Positions 28,789 to 33,727 of a DNA stretch of 33,727 nucleotides are shown piece by piece; positions within the stretch are counted from its first letter, which is position 1, and every line of letters begins with the position of its first letter. This stretch comes from Thermoleophilaceae bacterium (lineage in GTDB: Bacteria; Actinomycetota; Thermoleophilia; Solirubrobacterales; Thermoleophilaceae): contig JAUJNZ010000010.1 of the NCBI GenBank assembly GCA_030447905.1, forward strand, positions 67,166 to 100,892, read 5' to 3'. Below the pieces are notes generated by a model. It saw nothing but the letters and a program-made list of their open reading frames with translations. It had not been told where the DNA came from and ran no database searches. Both the position numbers and the translations under genes were made by a program.

Positions 28789-31425
28789 ATGAAGAGTCAA
28801 CTGTCCCTGAACGTCGGCGCGAGGATGCGCGCCGTCCTCATCCTCGCAACGATGGCAGCCGGCTCGCTCCTGCTGGCGTCTGCCGCCGAGGCCCAACTGC
28901 GCACGGGCCCGAACTTCCGGCTCTTCTCAGACGCGACGGACCCCTCGCCGTTCCGGGGTAAGGACGCCGTTGGGCTCGCGGTCAACCCGCGCAACCCGCG
29001 GCACGTCGTCGAGATCCAGCAGGACCTGCTGGAGGGCGAGTGCCAGTTCAACGTGAGCTTCGACGGCGGGAGGACCTGGAGGGGCGGGGACCTCACACCG
29101 CCGGCCGGCTTCTCTCCCCGCCCGTGCACGGTCGGGAATCACCTCGGCAACCAGGTGGACGGCGGGATCAGGTTCGGGAGCGGCCAGAACGTCTACGTCG
29201 CCTTCAGCGGCGCGAGGATCAACCCTGAGGGCTTCGAGGAGGGCCTGTCCGCGATCGTCGCGCGATCGACCAACGGGGGCAGGAGCTTCCAAAGAGGGGT
29301 CGTCGCCCTCTCCGGGGGCGAGCCCGTTGTGCGTGCAACGTCGACCAGCCCGTTCACCGGTGGGCCCGAATTCGCCCTTCCGAAGATCGACGTCGACCCT
29401 GGGCGGGGAGCCCGCGGAAGCGACCGCGTCTACCTGACCGCGGCTGCTGAGGAGGTCCGCGATGGGCGGCGCGACGAGAACACGGCAGTGAGCGCCTCCA
29501 ACAACGGGGGAGCGACGTTCTCTCGGGTTGCCAACGCCAACGACGAAGCCGAGAACGCCATCGAGCAGTCCCAGCCGGTCGTCGGACGCAACGGCCAACT
29601 GTTCGTCGCCTACCGCTCGCGCGGCGAACTCCGCGGCTTCCCCCTGCCCGGTACCGATCCGCGCCGTGCGCAGGGGTTCGTCACCGTCGCGCGGTCGGGC
29701 GATGCGGGCCAGACCTACTCGCGCTCGCGGGCCGCGCAGGTCCAGGGCTACATCCAGGAGAACCCGAGCGGCCAGAACACGGTGTTCACCGGCTCGACCT
29801 TCCCGCGGCTGGCGGCCGACCGCCGGTCGGGCAACGTCTACCTGGTCTACGGCAACGGTCCGAAACCGCCGCCGCAGCCGGTGCCCGGGACCGTCGCCGC
29901 CGCCGACCACTTCATCGATCCGAGCCTGGACGTTTGGTTCCAGCGCTCCACCAACCGGGGGGCCACGTGGTCCGCTCCGAGGAGGCTCAACGACGAGATC
30001 CCGCGGAGCGGCGAGATCAGCCAGACGCGGCACCCGAACGTCTCGGTCGCCCCGAACGGCCGCGTGGACATCGCGTGGCACGACCGCCGGCACTGGTACA
30101 ACCGCCGACCAGGCGAAGGACCGGGAGCTGGTAGAGGGTGCACCGACACCCACAGACAGTGCGACGAGACGCGGCTCGGCGACACCTACTACGTCAACTC
30201 GACGAACGGCGGGAGGACCTTCTCCCGGAATCGTCGCATCACCGACAGGTCGCACGGGAACGACGTCGGGTACGACTACCGGTTCGGGACGTACTGGGAC
30301 TACGGGCCGTTCCCGATCGCGCTCGGCAACGACAGGGTCCTGTTCGCGTGGATGGACTCGCGCGAGGGCAACTTCGAAAACGACAACCAGGACATCTACC
30401 TGGCCCAGACCAACCTGAACGCGTCGGGGCAGGCCCCGGTGTCGACGGTGACCGGGCGCGGCATGTCCGACCTCTCGGTGCGGCTCTCGCGGCTCACCTA
30501 CCCCGGCGGTCCAGAGGCCGTGCTGGGGGGGACGTTCGCCACGCGGCCGTTCACTCGCCTCGTGATCGTCAACGACCGCGACCCCGCCAGGGCTCTCGCG
30601 GGCGGCGTGCTCGCGCGGGCCAACATCGGCACGGTGCTGGCCTCGCCGGCCGGTAGCCTGCCCCGCAACGTGAGGGCCGAGGTACGCCGGATGAGGCCAG
30701 TCGGCGCCTACGTGCTCGGGAACGAGCGAGTGCTGTCGCCGCGGATTGCGAGACAGCTCGCTGGGGCCGGGGTGCCACAGGACCAGATCGTGCGCCTCAA
30801 GGGCGGGAGCCGGGCCGCCAGCGCTGCGCTCATCGCCAGGTCGATGGATCGTCGCGGCCTCACCGAGAAGGCGGCCGGGTCACCCGCCTTCGACGCGGCC
30901 GTGGTCGTCAACCCGGCGAGCCGGGAGGCCGCCTCGGCTGCGGCGCTCGCGGCCCACCGCCGCTTGCCGGTCCTATTCGTCAGCCGCGACGCCGTTCCAC
31001 TGTCGACCCGGAGCGCGCTCTCGGACCTCGGCATCCGGAGCACGCTCGTCATCGGCGGGACACGGGTGATCAGCACGGCGACGGCCAGGAGCCTGCCGTC
31101 GCCGAAGCGCCTCGGAGGGGGCGACGCGTACGCCACCTCCGCGGCCGTGGTCAGTGAGTCGATCGCACGCGGGCTGCCGAGGAACATCGGCTACGTGGCC
31201 GATGCGGGTGGGAGCGCCGCCTTCATGGGCGCAGCCGTGGCCCGTCTCGGCGGCCTGCAGATCCTCTCCCCGAACGCGCAGGCGACCGCGGCTGCGCGTT
31301 CGGATCGCTTGAGGCTGAGGCGGGAGATCGACCGGCTGGTCGTGGTCGGCGGAGGGTCCACATCTCCCGAGGACCGTCGCTTGGCGTGCAAGCTGTTCCC
31401 GCGATCGAACATCGCCGGGTGCTAG
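28789..31425 (+). CDS. Secreted BNR-repeat protein with cell-wall-binding repeats
   Basis: 878 residues. Signal peptide with VLILATMAAGSLLLASAAEA, cleaved after AEA. Residues about 35-570 are a beta-propeller with Asp-box units: SFDGGRTW, STNGGRSF, SNNGGATF, STNRGATW and STNGGRTF. It shares domain type with the 26272 product but is otherwise distinct. Residues about 590-878 are cell wall-binding repeat 2 (CWB2) units: VGAYVLGNERVLSPRIARQL, FDAAVVVNPASREAASAAAL, LVIGGTRVISTATARSL, RLGGGDAYATSAAV and IDRLVVVGGGSTSPEDRR. CWB2 units attach proteins to anionic cell wall polymers. Expected to be displayed on the surface; the propeller's ligand is unknown. The frame is intact. Confidence 0.9.
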   Translation: MKSQLSLNVGARMRAVLILATMAAGSLLLASAAEAQLRTGPNFRLFSDATDPSPFRGKDAVGLAVNPRNPRHVVEIQQDLLEGECQFNVSFDGGRTWRGGDLTPPAGFSPRPCTVGNHLGNQVDGGIRFGSGQNVYVAFSGARINPEGFEEGLSAIVARSTNGGRSFQRGVVALSGGEPVVRATSTSPFTGGPEFALPKIDVDPGRGARGSDRVYLTAAAEEVRDGRRDENTAVSASNNGGATFSRVANANDEAENAIEQSQPVVGRNGQLFVAYRSRGELRGFPLPGTDPRRAQGFVTVARSGDAGQTYSRSRAAQVQGYIQENPSGQNTVFTGSTFPRLAADRRSGNVYLVYGNGPKPPPQPVPGTVAAADHFIDPSLDVWFQRSTNRGATWSAPRRLNDEIPRSGEISQTRHPNVSVAPNGRVDIAWHDRRHWYNRRPGEGPGAGRGCTDTHRQCDETRLGDTYYVNSTNGGRTFSRNRRITDRSHGNDVGYDYRFGTYWDYGPFPIALGNDRVLFAWMDSREGNFENDNQDIYLAQTNLNASGQAPVSTVTGRGMSDLSVRLSRLTYPGGPEAVLGGTFATRPFTRLVIVNDRDPARALAGGVLARANIGTVLASPAGSLPRNVRAEVRRMRPVGAYVLGNERVLSPRIARQLAGAGVPQDQIVRLKGGSRAASAALIARSMDRRGLTEKAAGSPAFDAAVVVNPASREAASAAALAAHRRLPVLFVSRDAVPLSTRSALSDLGIRSTLVIGGTRVISTATARSLPSPKRLGGGDAYATSAAVVSESIARGLPRNIGYVADAGGSAAFMGAAVARLGGLQILSPNAQATAAARSDRLRLRREIDRLVVVGGGSTSPEDRRLACKLFPRSNIAGC

Positions 31426-31459
31426 CGCCCTGCCCCGCGGGGCCCTAGGGTCCCGCGGG

Positions 31460-31495
31460 CCGCCTAGGGCCCCGCTGCGGCGGGGCCCTAGGCGG
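31460..31495 (+). terminator. Strong hairpin terminator
   Basis: A perfect 16-pair inverted repeat (CCGCCTAGGGCCCCGC / GCGGGGCCCTAGGCGG) with loop TGCG, 35 bases after the stop of the CWB2 gene. A weaker GC-rich repeat precedes it. No T-run follows, but the stem is very stable. Confidence 0.8.
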
Positions 31496-31680
31496 GGGCC
31501 GCGGCTGCACGATCACCCGTCGCTCCTGGGCCAAGGAACATGGTCTGCGGCAGCGCCGGGGCCGACGTGATCTCGGCGGCACGAAGCCGTTCGCGGCAGC
31601 GCTGGCCACGCCCGCCTCGAGGAGGAAGGCGGGCGTGGCAGCTGAGCGGCTAGGCCGTACTTAGTGTTCGGGTTCCGCCC

Positions 31681-32140
31681 AGCGCGTCTTCACGCTGGCC
31701 GAGGAGCTCGGCAACGTCTCCGCCGCCCTGCCGCGGGCCATGGGCATCGACCGCTCGACCTAATATCGCTGGAAACGAAGGTCGACCGGCGGGGCTCGAG
31801 GCCCTGCCAGTCAAAGCGCGCCGCCGGCCGCGTATGCCCAAACCAGCTCGGCCCTCACTCGAGCAGCGGGGTGATCGCCCGCTCGCGCGGGCACCCGGGC
31901 TTCGGTCGCGGGGCAGCGCGTCGAGCTTGCGCGCGAGAAGCGGGCGGCCTGCGGCTCTCAGAGCACGGCGTGTGGCGCGTTCTCTCGCTTCGGCCTCTCG
32001 GCGCGCACCAAGCGCCTCGCGCTCATCGCCCGCCACGCCGACCCCTTCGAGCGAAAGCCCGACACACCGCCGCCCGACCGCCACATCGAGGCGACTGAGC
32101 CCGGCGAGAAGGTCCGGATGTACTGCTTCTGCGTCGGTCT
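31681..32140 (+). pseudogene. Decayed integrase-type transposase (IS481/IS3-like)
   Basis: Fragments in shifting plus frames reassemble a transposase: VFTLAEELGNVSAALPRAMG and IDRST, a TAA (31762-31764) where Tyr is expected, then YRWKR. Later come LSEHGVWRV, then RLALIARHADPFERKPDT, PPPDRHIEATEPGEKV and MYCFCVG. The HTH followed by the start of an rve-type integrase core is recognisable, but the Asp-Asp-Glu core is cut off after CFCVG, and at least three frame changes and one stop occur. I could not find terminal inverted repeats. It marks an old insertion between the CWB2 gene and the subtilase. Confidence 0.65.
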
Positions 32141-32745
32141 TCGTGCCCTGGAGGCAAGTAGCTCAGGTCGAGGATCTCCTGGCCGGCGGGACATCCCGGT
32201 GGTGCCGAACTTCATCGCTGGCCCCGGCGGATCGGCCTCCATTCTGGTCGACCGGGCGGGACTCGGCCGCCCGGCGACGCCTCCGCCCTCGCGACGACGC
32301 CCCTCCCACTTGGCGGAAGCCCTGCGGGCTGGCGGCCGTTGGCTCGTCGTCGGGCGAGGCGCCCCCCCCAGCTCCTCGGGAAGGGCGGCTATACCGGAGC
32401 CAGGTGATCGACCGCTGGACGCTGGTCGGCGCGCAAAGGCCCTGCGGCGCAGCCCCCGCTTCACGGGGTAGCGCCGGCGCCTGCCTCACCGAGTTGCCGC
32501 GCCCTCGGCCGATCGGACCGCTGAGGGGCGTCGTCCGACCCGGTGGCCCGCCGCGGCTCGGGCACCTCAGCGCCTGCAGGGCGCTTACGGGTTCGCTCAC
32601 GACCGCAGGGCCCAACGCGGTGGGACCCCGGCCTCCTTGAATACGTCCCCGAGCCTCGACCCTTCCATGGACCAGGGATCGTAGATCGTTTCGGGAGGAT
32701 CGCCGTTTCCCCGATCCCCGGCGCGCGCCACGTATCCCCGGGTAA
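32141..32745. other. Non-coding or decayed interval
   Basis: About 600 bases after the transposase remnant. Open frames on both strands give Arg/Pro/Ser-rich sequences with no recognisable domain and no ribosome sites. It may hold more decayed transposon sequence; I see no RNA gene or repeat array. Confidence 0.5.
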
Positions 32746-32763
32746 GCCCCGGCGCGCCGGGGC
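32746..32763 (-). terminator. Perfect GC palindrome after subtilase gene
   Basis: GCCCCGGCGCGCCGGGGC is an 18-base perfect palindrome 10 bases downstream of the subtilase stop (minus strand). It could fold as a short-loop hairpin and end the transcript. No T-run. Confidence 0.45.
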
Positions 32764-32773
32764 GCGAAGCGCT

Positions 32774-33727
32774 TTACCGGATAACCCTCCGCCGCCGCCG
32801 GGTAAGCCCGAGCCCGCCCGCGACTACGACCACCGCCGCCAGCGCCAGGCCGATCCAAACGAGCCACGGGCGGCCCGAGTCGGCGGCGGCAAGGGCGCTC
32901 GAGGCCTGAACCAAGCCCGCGCCGTACTCGGGGTCCGACGCGGCCGGTCCGAGGTCGTGCGCGCTCGCGAGCAGCGCCGAGCGCACCTCGGCAGGACGCG
33001 TGGCCTGGCCCGAGCCCACGAGGAGCGCAGCCGCCCCGGCGACGTGGGCCGCCGCCGCGGAGGTGGACCCCTGGAAGCAGTAGCAGAAGGTCGACGGGTC
33101 GTCGCGCAGGCTCTGCTGAAGCACACCGTCGCCCGAGCCGTCGCCGTCCCTGTCCGCGCTCCTGTCCCCGCCCGGAGCGACGAGGTCGAGGCCCGTCCCG
33201 TAGCTCGAGTAATAGGCGCGCCGCTGGTCGAGTCCGACCGCGCCCACCGCGATGACCTGCGGGTAGGCGGCCGGGAAGCTCACCGAGGAACGGCCGTCAT
33301 TGCCGGCGGAGGCCACGATGGTCACTCCCTTCGAGGTGGCATAGGCAACGGCGTCAGCCAAGGCCTTCGATCCCGTCGGCCCCGCGAAGCTCATGCTGGC
33401 GACGTCCGCGCCGTGGTCGGCGGCGAAGCGAAGCCCACGCGCGACGGTCTCGAGCGATCCGTTGCCATCACGCCCGAGCACACGGATCGGCATGATCGCT
33501 GCCCTCGGCGCCACGCCCGCCGCGCCCAAGCGGTTGTCGGTGGTCTGCGCGATGATCCCCGCGAGGTGCGTCCCGTGGGCCTGGCGGCCAGGGAGCAGAT
33601 CGTCGTTCGGGTGCGCGTCGCCGTCCACGAAGTCCCATCCCGGCACGAAGCGGGTGCCGGCGAGGTCCGGCGCACGCCGGTACCTCCCTGCGTCCTCGTA
33701 GGCGACCCCGGTGTCGAGGACGGCCAC
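32774..33727 (-). CDS. Subtilisin-like serine protease (S8), 5' end beyond window
   Basis: 317 residues visible; the N-terminus, including any signal and prodomain, lies past 33727. The catalytic Asp is in AVLDTGVAYEDAG at the very edge, the His in QAHGTHLAGIIAQ, the oxyanion Asn in VASAGNDGRSSVSFPA, and the Ser in FQGSTSAAAAHVAGAAALL (GTSMAxPH replaced by STSAAAAH, Ser kept). A C-terminal helix (WLVWIGLALAAVVVVAGGLG) with RRRRR after it anchors it with the protease domain outside. The helix-plus-basic tail is mycosin-like, but no type VII secretion genes are visible. An acidic repeat DRSADRDGDGSGDG probably binds calcium. Confidence 0.9.
   Translation of the reverse strand: MAVLDTGVAYEDAGRYRRAPDLAGTRFVPGWDFVDGDAHPNDDLLPGRQAHGTHLAGIIAQTTDNRLGAAGVAPRAAIMPIRVLGRDGNGSLETVARGLRFAADHGADVASMSFAGPTGSKALADAVAYATSKGVTIVASAGNDGRSSVSFPAAYPQVIAVGAVGLDQRRAYYSSYGTGLDLVAPGGDRSADRDGDGSGDGVLQQSLRDDPSTFCYCFQGSTSAAAAHVAGAAALLVGSGQATRPAEVRSALLASAHDLGPAASDPEYGAGLVQASSALAAADSGRPWLVWIGLALAAVVVVAGGLGLTRRRRRVIR

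Noticed and set aside
31664-32098. 144-residue plus-strand ORF as an intact gene
   Set aside because: It crosses the transposase remnant in shifting frames and is a chance opening in decayed sequence.

Overview
The window is high-GC DNA with actinobacterial gene content: a group 1h (high-affinity, 'actinobacterial') [NiFe] hydrogenase, DUF4383, PadR, a cell-wall-binding repeat 2 protein and GTG/TTG starts. A Thermoleophilia-like soil actinobacterium (Solirubrobacterales or relatives) is my best guess; this is inference. Several genes carry single-base deletions in homopolymer runs, so the assembly probably contains residual indel errors.

Layout. 217-1542: polytopic membrane protein resembling GT-C glycosyltransferases. 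1738-4390: three tandem membrane-anchored heptad-repeat proteins, each with exactly two cysteines, both in the C-terminal tail. 4391-5270: a gene-poor gap holding the tail of a broken PsbP-like gene and a CTAC microsatellite. 5271-6589 (minus): a tightly overlapping operon of DUF1059 plus four small single-pass membrane proteins (types alpha, beta, gamma, delta). 6717-11493 (plus): hydrogenase small and large subunits, a protease-like protein without its metal ligands, and an unknown protein. 11540-17285 (minus): a long accessory operon read as CHRD-like lipoprotein, beta, delta, PsbP-like, alpha, gamma, delta, DUF4383, NifU-like, TPR, degenerate BirA-like. 17416-21041 (plus): hydrogenase maturation protease, three CooC/MinD-like ATPases, a Cys-rich winged-helix protein and a PadR regulator. 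21109-26061: vanadium-haloperoxidase-like lipoprotein, two DM13 proteins, a small membrane protein and an ArsP-like permease. 26272-31425: BNR/sialidase-fold surface proteins, one with cell-wall-binding repeats. 31681-32140: a decayed integrase-type transposase. 32774-33727: a subtilase cut by the window edge.

How the parts fit. The hydrogenase has no Tat signal and no membrane helix, so it should sit on the cytoplasmic face. The nine small proteins around it have an N-terminal helix followed by positive charge and a short helical tail, so they are predicted N-out/C-in and could form a membrane platform for it. Protease, NifU-like protein and CooC-like ATPases supply maturation functions.

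The most striking observation is that two of the three ATPases (17936-18752 and 20304-21041) have an in-frame TGA at nearly the same codon (107 and 106). Each lies in the Cys-x-Cys metal-site region, and each is followed exactly 5 nt later by a strong stem-loop whose apical loop contains GU. This is the layout of a bacterial SECIS element. It suggests undescribed selenocysteine-containing nickel-chaperone-type ATPases serving a group 1h hydrogenase.
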